NCBI GenBank assembly: GCA_964487545.1
Contig: CAZARI010000007.1
Location: 1-64,000 of the forward strand
Source of the DNA: SKUL01 sp964487545
Lineage (GTDB): Bacteria; Bacteroidota; Bacteroidia; Flavobacteriales_D; SKUL01
Reading direction: 5' to 3'
DNA length: 64,000 nucleotides
Shown: positions 35,118 through 44,290 of the stretch, piece by piece
Layout of the letters: every line of letters starts with the position of its first letter
How positions within the stretch are numbered: the stretch's first letter is position 1
The notes under the pieces: model-generated
What the model was told of the DNA's origin: nothing
Databases searched by the model: none
The model's input: only the letters and a program-made list of their open reading frames with translations
Program-made: the position numbers and the translations under genes

Positions 35118-37553
35118 TCACCAATTGGGAGCACTTTGCTCAAAGATTCCGCGGTTTTGGCGTTTGTATGCATCGCAGTCGAGTTCTACGGTGAGATCAC
35201 CTGCCGGTTTTTCAAAATCTTCGCCCGAAACTTCGATGTCCGGATCGTCGATTAGAGAATGCATATAATATCCCCAGATGGGCAGCGCCATATTGGTTCC
35301 CTGACCCATTGCCAGTGTACGAAATCGCACCGCACGGTCTTCGGCACCCACCCAAATACCGGTAACCAACTCAGGGGTAATGCCAATAAACCATCCATCG
35401 CTTTGATTTTGGGTGGTTCCGGTTTTGCAGGCCGCCGGTATCCCTCTGATGCCATCATAATCGCGGCTCGGCAAATCCATCCGCAGTCGCATCGCGGTGC
35501 CGGTAGTTCGTCCCCTGGTTTCGTTGTAAACGCCATCGATGGTTCCCTTCATCAAATCGAGCATGACGTATGCCGTTTGCTCGTCCATGGCTTCGTTGGT
35601 TTCAGGCACCACATCGTAAATAGCGTTGCCGTTCATATCCTCGATCCGAGTAACGATAATGGGTTTAATATGTACGCCTTTATTAGCAAATGTGGCATTG
35701 GCAGAGGTAATTTCTAGCACATTCATATCGGCAACCCCGAGCGCCAGAGAAGGCACGGCCTCTAAATGGCTTTCCACGCCCAGATCGCGGGCCAGCTTAA
35801 TCACGGCCTGCGGTCCGAATTGCTTTATTATCCATGCCGTAACGGTATTTACCGAATTGGCCAATCCCCATTTGAGCGACACCAAATAACCGTATTCCCG
35901 GTCGGGATCCTGCGGTGTCCAGTCCTGAATCAGCCCAAAAGTACCTTTGTGAAAAGTGGTGGGTGCCTTTACCACCTCATGGCACGGAGAGTAACCTTCG
36001 CGAATGGCTGTGGCATAAACGAAAGGTTTAAAGGTTGACCCCACCTGCCGCTTGCCCGTACGTACGTGGTCGTACATAAAGTGCTTGAAGTTTGTGCCCC
36101 CTACCCAGGCTTTAACAAATCCGGTAGATGGCTCGATCGACACCATTCCCGTCTGCAAAAAGCTTTTGTAATAGCGTATGCTGTCCATGGGCGACATCAA
36201 GGTATCGACCTCTCCGTGCCAGGTAAAAACCTGCATCGGGACAGGCGTGTTAAAAACAACCGCGACCGAGTCTTCGGGAATCGCTCTCCACGAGTTTCCG
36301 CAATCATCGGCCCCACAAACAAAGTACACTCCATTGGGCGTTGTTTCCTTCTCGATATTTACCCTTCGGTGACATTCTCCGCATTCCCTGCCCGTTATGA
36401 AACGATAACGCTCCGTACGGCGCATGGCGGCATTCATAATCTGATCGATTTCGTCGGTACCCAGGTCATTCGAAAATGGTGGATTTCTCCACCGTTGGAT
36501 GTCTTTAAAAAATGAATCCTGCAATTTGGTGTTGTGTCCGAGATGGTCTATTACCGCTTGTTCGGCGTAACGTTGCATGCGCGAATCGATGGTGGTATAA
36601 ACGCGCAATCCATCGCGGTAAATATTGTAGGGTTTGCCGTCTGGCTTTTGATAAACGTAGTTTCCGGCGGCGTTTTTCTCACTGAACATGGCAGAGAGGT
36701 CAGCGCGTAGAATTTCACGAAAATACGGCGCCAATCCTTGGGCGTGATCGACCTGCTGATAGTTCAGTTGCAGTGGTAGCACGCGCAGCGAATCATAGTC
36801 TGCCGAAGTGATATGTCCGTTTCGCAACATCTGACCAAGCACCACCGCGCGTCGGTCGGCAGTCATCTCTGGGCGGCGAAGTGGATTGAAAAGCGAAGGG
36901 TTTTTACACATGCCCACCAGCATAGCGGCTTCCTGAACTTTCAACGAATCGGGCGATTGGTTAAAATAAACGTTGGCAGCCGATTTAATCCCTACTGCGT
37001 TATTTACCCAGTCGAATTTATTGAGGTACATCGTTATGATCTCCTCTTTGGTGTATTGTCTTTCGAGTCGGACGGCGATAATCCATTCTTGAAATTTCTG
37101 AAACACGCGTTCCACCGGATTGGATGCCCGGTTGTGGAAAAGCATTTTTGCGAGCTGCTGGGTAATGGTACTTGCACCCCCCTTTTTTCCCATAAAAATT
37201 ACCGCGCGAGCCGTTGAGCGAATATCAATTCCGGCATGCTTCCAGAAGCGTTCATCTTCGGTAGATACCAATGCATTGACCAGATTGGGCGAAAGCTCTT
37301 CGTACTTTACGTTGACCCTGTTTTCGTGAAAGTACTTACCCAGCACTTCTCCGTCGGATGACATGATTTCGGTTGCCAGGTCGGTTTTGGGGTTCTCGAG
37401 CTCATCAAACGATGGCAGATCACTAATTGAAGCGAGCCACAACATAACTCCCAGGCCAATAAACGGCGATAGGATCACGGCCCAGAGCAACAACACCAAT
37501 TTGAGGTAACTGCGCTTTTTTTCGGTTGAAGATTTTTTTGATTTTTCGGCCAT
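35118..37553 (-). CDS. Penicillin-binding protein 1A with a four-cysteine insertion
   Basis: 811 residues from the ATG at 37553 (MAEKSKKSS). Bifunctional peptidoglycan synthase. One transmembrane helix (about 18-40), a glycosyltransferase family 51 domain (about 60-240; catalytic Glu in STEDERFWKH, and GASTITQQLAK), and a transpeptidase domain with nucleophile GSTFKPF near 505, NSVNT, and KTGTTQN. Between them, residues about 385-430 form an insertion with C391, C394, C413 and C418 (GRECGECHRR ... VCGADDCGNSW), a C-x2-C...C-x4-C pattern that I do not know from PBP1A of other groups. It lies after gldH in a conserved Flavobacteriia gene order, with its own promoter at 37621. Confidence 0.94.
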   Translation of the reverse strand: MAEKSKKSSTEKKRSYLKLVLLLWAVILSPFIGLGVMLWLASISDLPSFDELENPKTDLATEIMSSDGEVLGKYFHENRVNVKYEELSPNLVNALVSTEDERFWKHAGIDIRSTARAVIFMGKKGGASTITQQLAKMLFHNRASNPVERVFQKFQEWIIAVRLERQYTKEEIITMYLNKFDWVNNAVGIKSAANVYFNQSPDSLKVQEAAMLVGMCKNPSLFNPLRRPEMTADRRAVVLGQMLRNGHITSADYDSLRVLPLQLNYQQVDHAQGLAPYFREILRADLSAMFSEKNAAGNYVYQKPDGKPYNIYRDGLRVYTTIDSRMQRYAEQAVIDHLGHNTKLQDSFFKDIQRWRNPPFSNDLGTDEIDQIMNAAMRRTERYRFITGRECGECHRRVNIEKETTPNGVYFVCGADDCGNSWRAIPEDSVAVVFNTPVPMQVFTWHGEVDTLMSPMDSIRYYKSFLQTGMVSIEPSTGFVKAWVGGTNFKHFMYDHVRTGKRQVGSTFKPFVYATAIREGYSPCHEVVKAPTTFHKGTFGLIQDWTPQDPDREYGYLVSLKWGLANSVNTVTAWIIKQFGPQAVIKLARDLGVESHLEAVPSLALGVADMNVLEITSANATFANKGVHIKPIIVTRIEDMNGNAIYDVVPETNEAMDEQTAYVMLDLMKGTIDGVYNETRGRTTGTAMRLRMDLPSRDYDGIRGIPAACKTGTTQNQSDGWFIGITPELVTGIWVGAEDRAVRFRTLAMGQGTNMALPIWGYYMHSLIDDPDIEVSGEDFEKPAGDLTVELDCDAYKRQNRGIFEQSAPNW

Positions 37554-37620
37554 ACTATCAATCAACTGATGTATAAGATAACCCCCATTTTGTGTCTCGG
37601 CGGCACGAGCAAATTAAAGG

Positions 37621-37628
37621 CAAAACTA
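37621..37628 (-). promoter_or_regulatory. -7 promoter element TAGTTTTG for the PBP1A gene
   Basis: Exact TAnnTTTG on the minus strand, 67 bp before the ATG at 37553, in the 218-bp space after gldH. A 7-bp hairpin GATATGG-TGCG-CCATATC (37664-37681) lies just upstream; it has no T-run and may be chance or a weak gldH terminator. Nothing else is seen in this intergenic region. Confidence 0.5.
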
Positions 37629-37771
37629 TTATTAATGTTACAAAGTGCGTCGAAATAATTACTGATATGGTGCGCCATATCCTATAGCCCGAACAAGAAC
37701 GGATTTTCCTGTTGAATTGTATATCCGATACCACACCCTAACGATTTATACAGCAAAACTTCTATGTCTAT

Positions 37772-38254
37772 TTATCCTCCAGCAGGCTCAATTCGCACGC
37801 CTACATCAATGATGTGCTGAAGGGTATCCTCGCGCATGGCGTGCTCAATCTCGATGCGGTATTTGCCCATGAGCGGGAATTTTTTCTGATACTGGTACAG
37901 CACTTTGTTGGAGATTATCTTGTTGTCCACAATAAAACCGTTTCCCGAACCGAGCCACCTGCCGGAATGGTCGGTGAGAATGCACTCAATGGTATCCTTC
38001 GATTTGCGGTTATTGGGGAAATAGGTATGAACAAACAAATACAGGTTGCTGTACTGGTAATCCTCGGTGTTGCGAAGGGTGACGAAAAAGTGTTGTGGGG
38101 AAAGGGTATCCGTCACTTCAAACTCACCTGAAAACCGCTCTCCACGAGGCCAATCACCACCCGGTATTTCTGCCACAAACACGTGTGTAGGCGGTGTTTC
38201 ACACGCAGCAAACAACATCCAGCCAGGCAACAGCAGCAGGATTAAGCGCTTCAT
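37772..38254 (-). CDS. gldH: Gliding motility lipoprotein GldH
   Basis: 160 residues. MKRLILLLLPGWMLFAAC is a lipoprotein signal with Cys18 as the modified residue. The body matches GldH: HFFVTLRNTEDYQYSNLYLF, TIECILTDHSGRWLGSGNG, and the C-terminal YRIEIEHAMREDTLQHIIDV. GldH is one of the Gld proteins required for gliding in Flavobacterium and for T9SS function. Its presence fits the SprF/adhesin operon at the start of the window. The ATG overlaps the stop of ricT, so it is co-translated with it. Gene order holB-ricT-gldH-PBP1A is familiar in Flavobacteriia. Confidence 0.92.
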   Translation of the reverse strand: MKRLILLLLPGWMLFAACETPPTHVFVAEIPGGDWPRGERFSGEFEVTDTLSPQHFFVTLRNTEDYQYSNLYLFVHTYFPNNRKSKDTIECILTDHSGRWLGSGNGFIVDNKIISNKVLYQYQKKFPLMGKYRIEIEHAMREDTLQHIIDVGVRIEPAGG

Positions 38255-39450
38255 GGTTTTTTGCGATTATCAGCACCACGGTTTCCTGATTGCTTTCGCG
38301 GACCCCCAGAACGGCCTTTTGGATTTTTTTTGCGCTTTTTGTTTTTGTTTCCGCCCAGCTTATTATCGAATCTATGCAGACTGTCTTGTCCCACCACATT
38401 ATCGTAGTCGGGAGTGCTTTCTACAACAACAATTTCTTCGTATTGTCTGAGGTCTTGCGGAAAGATGCCTTGTTTGTTCTGTTCCACCAGTTCATTGACC
38501 TGCTCCACGCGGAGACACACTGGTGTGCCCCCTTCTTCACCCTGATAGATAAACCACATTTTTTTCTCGAATATATCTGATTTAATACAAAAGGCCGTTG
38601 CTTTTTTGGTCTTAATGCGGGTATTAAAATCGGGAAACCCCTTCAGCGCTTCTAAGTAACTATCCAGCTCGTAGTTCAGGCAACATTTCAGCTTTCCACA
38701 CTGGCCGGCCAGTTTCTGCGGATTGATGGATAGCTGCTGGTATCGGGCGGCAGCGGTAGAAACCGAGCGAAAATCGGTGAGCCAGGTAATACAGCACAGT
38801 TCACGACCGCACGACCCAATTCCACCAACACGGCTCGCCTCCTGTCGCGCGCCGATCTGGCGCATTTCAACGCGCACTTTAAACGTGTCGGCCAAATCGC
38901 GGATCAGTTGTCTGAAATCCACCCGTCCATCGGCCGTATAGTAAAAAGTGGCTTTGCTCATATCGCCCTGATACTCCACGTCGCTTATTTTCATATTGAG
39001 GTTTAGCGCCGCGGCAATTTTTCTCGTCCTGAACATGGTTTCGTCCTCGAGTGAGCGGGCGTTGCGCCAGATGGCGATATCATCCGACCCGGCTTTTCGC
39101 ATCACCTTTTTGATGTCGCGGTCGTGCTCCTCAACGCCTTTTTTCTTCATTTGAAGCCGAACCAATTCTCCCTCAGCCGAAACCACTCCGATATCAAAAC
39201 CCGGCGCACCATCAACAGCTACTACATCACCCACCATCAATCGCTGACGGGTATCATTTTTGAAAAAGTCCTTTCGCGGACCTTTAAAACGAACTTCAAC
39301 AATATTGCATGGGTTAAACCCCTCCGGAACAGACACATCTGCCAGCCAGTCGAAAACCTCCAGATTGTTACATCCATAGGTTCCACACGAGCCGTTATTC
39401 TTACATCCTGCGGGCAAACCTCCACCTTTCGAACAGCTACTACATCCCAT
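38251..39450 (-). CDS. ricT: PSP1-domain protein, RicT/YaaT family
   Basis: 399 residues. The N-terminus is extremely Cys-rich (MGCSSCSKGGGLPAGC and SCGTYGCNN). A PSP1 C-terminal-like core follows with VGDVVAVDGAPGFDIGVVS and YYTADGRVDFRQLIRDLADT, then the cysteine motif GGIGSCGRELCCITWL and GQCGKLKCCLNYE. In Bacillus, RicT (YaaT) forms an iron-sulfur complex that affects RNA maturation; the C-terminal Cys set is consistent with cluster binding. The tail from about 365 is very basic (NKNKKRKKNPKGRSGG). Gene lies between holB and gldH. Confidence 0.92.
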   Translation of the reverse strand: MGCSSCSKGGGLPAGCKNNGSCGTYGCNNLEVFDWLADVSVPEGFNPCNIVEVRFKGPRKDFFKNDTRQRLMVGDVVAVDGAPGFDIGVVSAEGELVRLQMKKKGVEEHDRDIKKVMRKAGSDDIAIWRNARSLEDETMFRTRKIAAALNLNMKISDVEYQGDMSKATFYYTADGRVDFRQLIRDLADTFKVRVEMRQIGARQEASRVGGIGSCGRELCCITWLTDFRSVSTAAARYQQLSINPQKLAGQCGKLKCCLNYELDSYLEALKGFPDFNTRIKTKKATAFCIKSDIFEKKMWFIYQGEEGGTPVCLRVEQVNELVEQNKQGIFPQDLRQYEEIVVVESTPDYDNVVGQDSLHRFDNKLGGNKNKKRKKNPKGRSGGPRKQSGNRGADNRKKP

Positions 39451-39482
39451 ATTCTTGTTTACCTTTTTGTTTCACAAAATTA

Positions 39483-40610
39483 TCAATAATGAAACAGGTT
39501 CTTGATTTTGACCGAAAGGTCCATGAAAAGTATTTTGGCTGAGGCATTTCGTTCAATGTGATAAGCTGCGCTGTTAATCGCTTTCATGATTTTAAACTGC
39601 TGATCATAGCCCAGCACGTTGCTCAAATCCGCTGCCAGCTTTTGGGCTTCCTTATCCACCAGCATCAGTTCGTTGGTGCCGGTAGCTGCCAGCGAAACTT
39701 GTCGCACCATTTGTAGTGAATAGATCAAAAAGGCTTTCTGTCCTTCGCGTTTCAAGGCCGCAAATCGATCGAGCAACTCCACGCGCTTAAGTCCATCCGA
39801 TTTCTGATAACATGCCCGAAACCAGTCGCGAAACAATTCAAAAAAAGCCATATCGTCATCTCCTTCGCGCACCAGCTTTAATGCCAAATTCAGATTGCCG
39901 TCGCTGAGTAATGCCATCGAAGCAGCTTTATCGGGCGATACCTGATGCCTTGTTGTCAACGTTTGTTCAATATCTTCTCTTTTCAGCTTCGATACCCGAA
40001 CCGTTTGCACGCGCGACAAAATGGTGGGCAGCATCTGATTGGCACTATTTCCGACCAACAGCAGCAAGGTTTTCTTTGGCGGTTCTTCGAGCGTCTTTAA
40101 TAATTTATTTGCTGCCGAAAGATTCATCAACTCCGGCATCCAAATGATGGCAATGCGATAGCCGCCCTCAAAGGCCTTGATGCTTATTTTTTGCTGAAGT
40201 TCTGCCGCGATCTTCGCTGAAATAATCCCCATCTTATTCTCATCGGCGATGGTCTGCATCCAGTCGCTGTAGGTTAATAGCGGGTTTTCGAGCAGGCAGG
40301 CTCTCCAGTCGGCCATAAAACGATCTACCGAAATATTTTTACTTGGGTCCACCACTGGAAACACATAGTGCACATCGGGGTGCTGAATGCCCGCCATTTT
40401 GATACACGACGGACACGCACCACAGGCATCATTTTCGCCGCGCTGCTCGCACATCACATAGGTGGCAAAAGCCATTGCAAGCGACAGGTTTCCGCTGCCT
40501 TCGGGACCCAAAAAATGCAGCGCATGTCCTACGTGATTATTTTTTACTGCCTTTACCAGAAAATCCTGAACCGCCGACTGGCCGGTGATGTTATTGAATG
40601 AAGTGATCAT
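39483..40610 (-). CDS. holB: DNA polymerase III delta' subunit
   Basis: 375 residues from the ATG at 40610 (MITSFNNITGQSAVQDFLV). Part of the clamp loader. AAA+ core: the P-loop position reads GPEGSGNLSLA, without the Lys of a working Walker A, as expected of delta', which does not hydrolyse ATP. The zinc knuckle CEQRGENDACGACPSC is at about 62-77. KLLKTLEEPPKKTLLLLVG and LSRVQTVRV follow as in the family. Upstream and on the other strand lies pgk. ricT starts 32 bp after its stop. Confidence 0.92.
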   Translation of the reverse strand: MITSFNNITGQSAVQDFLVKAVKNNHVGHALHFLGPEGSGNLSLAMAFATYVMCEQRGENDACGACPSCIKMAGIQHPDVHYVFPVVDPSKNISVDRFMADWRACLLENPLLTYSDWMQTIADENKMGIISAKIAAELQQKISIKAFEGGYRIAIIWMPELMNLSAANKLLKTLEEPPKKTLLLLVGNSANQMLPTILSRVQTVRVSKLKREDIEQTLTTRHQVSPDKAASMALLSDGNLNLALKLVREGDDDMAFFELFRDWFRACYQKSDGLKRVELLDRFAALKREGQKAFLIYSLQMVRQVSLAATGTNELMLVDKEAQKLAADLSNVLGYDQQFKIMKAINSAAYHIERNASAKILFMDLSVKIKNLFHY

Positions 40611-40650
40611 GGACGCCCCTATACACAAGGGAGATTCGTGAAATATATTC

Positions 40651-40658
40651 TACTTTTG
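40651..40658 (+). promoter_or_regulatory. -7 promoter element TACTTTTG for pgk
   Basis: Exact TAnnTTTG, 20 bp before the ATG at 40679. On the other strand TATATTTC just to its left is a near match that could serve holB. Confidence 0.6.
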
Positions 40659-40678
40659 CCTTCAAATATACGGTGGAT

Positions 40679-41866
40679 ATGAGGATAAACGACTACGATT
40701 TTAAAGGAAAACGCGCACTGATCAGGGTAGACTTTAACGTTCCGCTAAACGATGCTTTTGAAGTGACCGACGACACCCGAATGCGGGCGGCCATTCCTTC
40801 GGCAAAGAAAATTCTTGAGGCCGGCGGATCGATAGTTTTTATGTCGCACCTGGGGCGGCCCAAAGACGGGCCGGAAGATAAATTCTCCATGAAGCATCTT
40901 GTTGACACACTAGCTGAGCTGTTGAACAGGGAAGTGCAATTTGCCAACGATTGTATCGGTGATGACGCGTTTAAGAAATCCAAAGCGTTGAAACCCGGAG
41001 AAATTCTATTGCTCGAAAATCTTCGGTTTTACGAGGGAGAAACCTCCGGTGATAAAAGTTTTGCGCAGCAACTGGCCCAACACGGCGATATTTATGTGAA
41101 CGATGCTTTTGGAACCGCTCACCGGGCACACGCCTCCACTGCGGTGATTGCCGAATGGATGGAGGAAAAATGTTTTGGTTTGCTGATGGAGAAGGAGCTC
41201 AAAAACTTGAAGCATTTTGTGGCCAATCCAAAGCCTCCGGTCACAGCGGTGATTGGTGGCGCCAAGGTATCCTCAAAAATTGGAGTGATGCTGACGCTGC
41301 TTCCCAAAGTTGATCAACTAATTATTGGCGGTGGAATGTCGTACACCTTTATCAAAGCATTGGGCGGCGAAATTGGCGATTCGTTGGTAGAAGACGACAA
41401 GCTGGAGCAGGCGGTGCAGGTGCTGGAAGAGGCCAAAGCGCAAAACGTAACTGTTCTGTTGCCCGATGATGCGGTGATTGCCGATGAATTTAAAAACGAG
41501 GCCAACCGCGACACAAGCCCATGCGACGATATTCCTCCGGGTTGGATGGGGCTCGACATTGGCGAAAAAACCGTTAAAAAATACCGGGCGGCTATTCTGG
41601 GCAGTGCGAGTATATTGTGGAACGGGCCGATGGGGGTTTTTGAAATGGACCATTTTTCGAACGGAACCAAAAAGATTGCTGAAACCATTGCCGACGCTAC
41701 GGATAAAGGTGCTTTTTCGCTCATTGGCGGTGGCGATTCTGTTGCGGCCATTAACCGGTTTAAACTGTCGGACCGGGTAAGTTATGTAAGCACCGGCGGA
41801 GGTGCAATGCTCGAATTTCTGGAGGGAAAAGTGCTGCCGGGTGTGGCGGCGATTGAGGGGCAGTAA
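40679..41866 (+). CDS. pgk: Phosphoglycerate kinase
   Basis: 395 residues, normal length. Glycolytic ATP-forming step. The N-terminal RALIRVDFNVPLND is at residues 12-25, substrate-binding SHLGRPKDGPEDKFS near 60, AVIGGAKVSSKIGVM near 190, and the nucleotide-binding SLIGGGDSVAAINRF and STGGGAMLEFLEGK near the end. A GTG two codons upstream was not used because the ATG gives the normal N-terminus. Monocistronic: own promoter and a terminator directly after. Confidence 0.98.
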   Translation: MRINDYDFKGKRALIRVDFNVPLNDAFEVTDDTRMRAAIPSAKKILEAGGSIVFMSHLGRPKDGPEDKFSMKHLVDTLAELLNREVQFANDCIGDDAFKKSKALKPGEILLLENLRFYEGETSGDKSFAQQLAQHGDIYVNDAFGTAHRAHASTAVIAEWMEEKCFGLLMEKELKNLKHFVANPKPPVTAVIGGAKVSSKIGVMLTLLPKVDQLIIGGGMSYTFIKALGGEIGDSLVEDDKLEQAVQVLEEAKAQNVTVLLPDDAVIADEFKNEANRDTSPCDDIPPGWMGLDIGEKTVKKYRAAILGSASILWNGPMGVFEMDHFSNGTKKIAETIADATDKGAFSLIGGGDSVAAINRFKLSDRVSYVSTGGGAMLEFLEGKVLPGVAAIEGQ

Positions 41867-41899
41867 AAAACCCTCAAAGTGAATTTTTGGGGGTTAAAA
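41865..41899. terminator. Bidirectional terminator between pgk and the S74 protein gene
   Basis: Stem AACCCTCAAA/TTTGGGGGTT (41869-41878 and 41886-41895; one T-G pair) with a 7-nt loop, flanked by A-run on the left and T/A-rich bases on the right. It sits between two convergent genes and can serve both. Confidence 0.7.
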
Positions 41900-41917
41900 T
41901 GGTTGGGACGAATCCAA

Positions 41918-44290
41918 TCAATCTGCCAGTTTAATGGCTTTTTTCACGAGTAGCTCTCCGTTTACGTATAGGGCGTAATGATACAACCCCGCTGGTAGGC
42001 CGGATGCATTCCACTCATAACGGTAGGTACCCACTGCTTGTTCGGCTTCTACGATGGTTGTTATGGGTTTTCCCGTTTTATCAAATACTTTCAATACCAC
42101 TTTGCCTTGTTGCTCAAGGGTATAACTAATGGTGGTTTGGCTCCTAAAGGGGTTTGGCGTGTTTTGATGTAACTCATTCACTGCCTTTTCTATTACACCT
42201 GGAGTTTCTTCATTAGGATGGAAGCTTGGTGCCGTTCTGTCGGTATTACAACAATGGTTGATTTGTTGTTGAAGTTCATTCAATTGCTCCATGATCTGCG
42301 CCATTGCTTCGTTTTGTGATTCAATGATGGATTGTTGCTCTTTGACTGCTGAAATGAGATAGGGAATTAACCCTGTGTAATTGACCGACTGAAATTCAAT
42401 TGCGGCAGAAATTTCATTTCCCAAAGTGTCGAACATTGCCGGTGCGGTGGTCTGTTTTACCAATTGAGGCAATACCTCTGCCAGTTCTTGAGCAATAACA
42501 CCCTGTTGTTCTCCCTCGGGCAAGTTCAATTGACTATATTCTTCTGTTAAAAAAGAATAGCTTTTGGGTTCAATCTGCTGTATTACTTCTAATGCCCCTT
42601 CTATGGGTTCAATGTTTTGTTTTAGTGTCTCGTCAGAACTCGTCCAAACTCCTGCTGTGCAATGAGTAGCTCCAACAAAGAAACCTGCCCAGTTTTCTAC
42701 CGAAGCGCCACCCGCTGAACCATGAACACCGTATGCGTGGGTTCCACCTCCGGCTCTGCCAAGCACAGCGAAAACTTGTTGGTTCGGACTGATATTGCTA
42801 TTTCCTGCCAAAGCAAAAAATGCCCCCCCTATAGAATGTTCAACAAAAGAGTTAGGTTGAGAAATTGCCCACCCTTGCACGCCAAAATTTTGGAGTGTTG
42901 TGCCTGATTCTGCAGCATAGGCTCTAAAATCTCCGGCATAATTTATTCGAGCATTATAAACCTCTCCTCTTACTCCGCGGGCCTCGGGAAAATTAGGGTA
43001 TCGTTTAACTGCTGAATATGTGCCCGTGACTACACCAAAAACATTATCACTTGGCGATTCCGTCCATATAACCCGCGCTCCAAATTCTTTTGGATTTCCT
43101 TGATTATCTCCATGAAATACATCAAGTTTGGCCTGAGGGGTTGCTACGCCAATTCCAACATGTCCACCTGGGTAGCAATCATTTCCAACGCCAGTAACAA
43201 CATCATCAATACCCGGCACATTCTCGATTACTTCCCAATCGCAATCTGAAGTTCCATTTTCAATTTCAGACCATTCTCCTTGTCCATTTAAAAACATTGT
43301 TTCGCTATTAGGAAAGTCCAACCTACCCAGAAAATTATCTGCTTCTCCCGAATTAACCTCATCAACTTGGTATCCGATGACTAATGTTTTAGGTGGTTCG
43401 TCGGGCAGGTTTCGAATTCGGGTGTAACCTTTGCCCACATCCAATGCAGTACCCACCATGGGGTCGGTTGCGTTGGAGGGATCATCAAAAAAACCGACGG
43501 CAAGCGCACGTAGAGATCCATTTGTCCGAGGCACTATGTGCAGGTTGCCATGATTTGACACTTGGAAATCGGCATTGGTTCCGGTATTAACGTTTGTACT
43601 GCGTATTCGTGTAATTCGAAACTGCGGGTCATTTCTTTGCTTGATAACATCTAAGGTGCGGTGAGGTTGAAAGGTGTTATTCCAGTAACTGCCAAAACCT
43701 ACGTGGCCATTACCGATCATACGTCCTAATTCTACGCCGTCGTAGTCAGAAGCGTCAAAAACATCAGAGCTAATGGTGGTGGTGCCGTTGGCAACTCCTG
43801 CCGAGAATATAAACCGTAATACATCGGGGCCGCTCTCCGGTGATTTATTATCGCCCCATGCTATTACGGCATCGGTCAGGCTTTCATTATTGGCCTTCGG
43901 GCCAACGTACATAAAATCCCGATTATGGGTAAAAGTAATTCCAGCCTTCATCCAATCTCGGTACCCCCAGGGCTGTGGCCCCCAAGTGTTGCCTTCGCCG
44001 TAAAGGTGAAGCAATGAAAAGGGCTTGTGGTTAAACGCGGTAGGATCACTACTCAACAGCAAAAAACCGTCGTGATTGTAAGTATAGCCGTCTACGGTAT
44101 TGATGCCGTTTTGCATCAGTTGCATATACGTGGTGTTGTTGGTGCGGAACTCGAGGTTCTGGCCGGCAGCATTGTAGCCTATAAATTTGCCTGTTCCCGG
44201 ATTATTATTACCGCTTGTTGACTGTCCTGCCAAATGTTGGGTAAAAGCTAATAATAATATGGCCAAACCAATGTGGGTGAAGTTTTTCAT
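41918..44290 (-). CDS. Secreted tail-fibre-like protein with peptidase S74 domain and T9SS type A signal
   Basis: 790 residues. Signal peptide MKNFTHIGLAILLLAFTQHL. The long middle reads like Bacteroidota fibre proteins with IGYNAAGQNLEFRTNN, GYRDWMKAGITFTHNRDFMY and VGIGVATPQAKLDVFHG. At about 575-640 there is an intramolecular chaperone (peptidase S74) domain: WTSSDETLKQNIEPIEGAL, KSYSFLTEEYSQLNLPEG, GVIAQELAEVLPQLV. A coiled coil follows, and the last 80 residues are a T9SS type A sorting domain (NTPNPFRSQTTISYTLEQQG, GLPAGLYHYALYVNGEL). S74 domains normally trimerise phage tail spikes and then cut themselves off. Its ATG overlaps the stop of the upstream gene. A decayed copy lies at 47955-48399. 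Confidence 0.88.
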   Translation of the reverse strand: MKNFTHIGLAILLLAFTQHLAGQSTSGNNNPGTGKFIGYNAAGQNLEFRTNNTTYMQLMQNGINTVDGYTYNHDGFLLLSSDPTAFNHKPFSLLHLYGEGNTWGPQPWGYRDWMKAGITFTHNRDFMYVGPKANNESLTDAVIAWGDNKSPESGPDVLRFIFSAGVANGTTTISSDVFDASDYDGVELGRMIGNGHVGFGSYWNNTFQPHRTLDVIKQRNDPQFRITRIRSTNVNTGTNADFQVSNHGNLHIVPRTNGSLRALAVGFFDDPSNATDPMVGTALDVGKGYTRIRNLPDEPPKTLVIGYQVDEVNSGEADNFLGRLDFPNSETMFLNGQGEWSEIENGTSDCDWEVIENVPGIDDVVTGVGNDCYPGGHVGIGVATPQAKLDVFHGDNQGNPKEFGARVIWTESPSDNVFGVVTGTYSAVKRYPNFPEARGVRGEVYNARINYAGDFRAYAAESGTTLQNFGVQGWAISQPNSFVEHSIGGAFFALAGNSNISPNQQVFAVLGRAGGGTHAYGVHGSAGGASVENWAGFFVGATHCTAGVWTSSDETLKQNIEPIEGALEVIQQIEPKSYSFLTEEYSQLNLPEGEQQGVIAQELAEVLPQLVKQTTAPAMFDTLGNEISAAIEFQSVNYTGLIPYLISAVKEQQSIIESQNEAMAQIMEQLNELQQQINHCCNTDRTAPSFHPNEETPGVIEKAVNELHQNTPNPFRSQTTISYTLEQQGKVVLKVFDKTGKPITTIVEAEQAVGTYRYEWNASGLPAGLYHYALYVNGELLVKKAIKLAD

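Noticed and set aside
37664..37681. Hairpin GATATGG-TGCG-CCATATC after gldH as a terminator
   Set aside because: Short stem and no T-run; recorded only in the neighbouring promoter entry.
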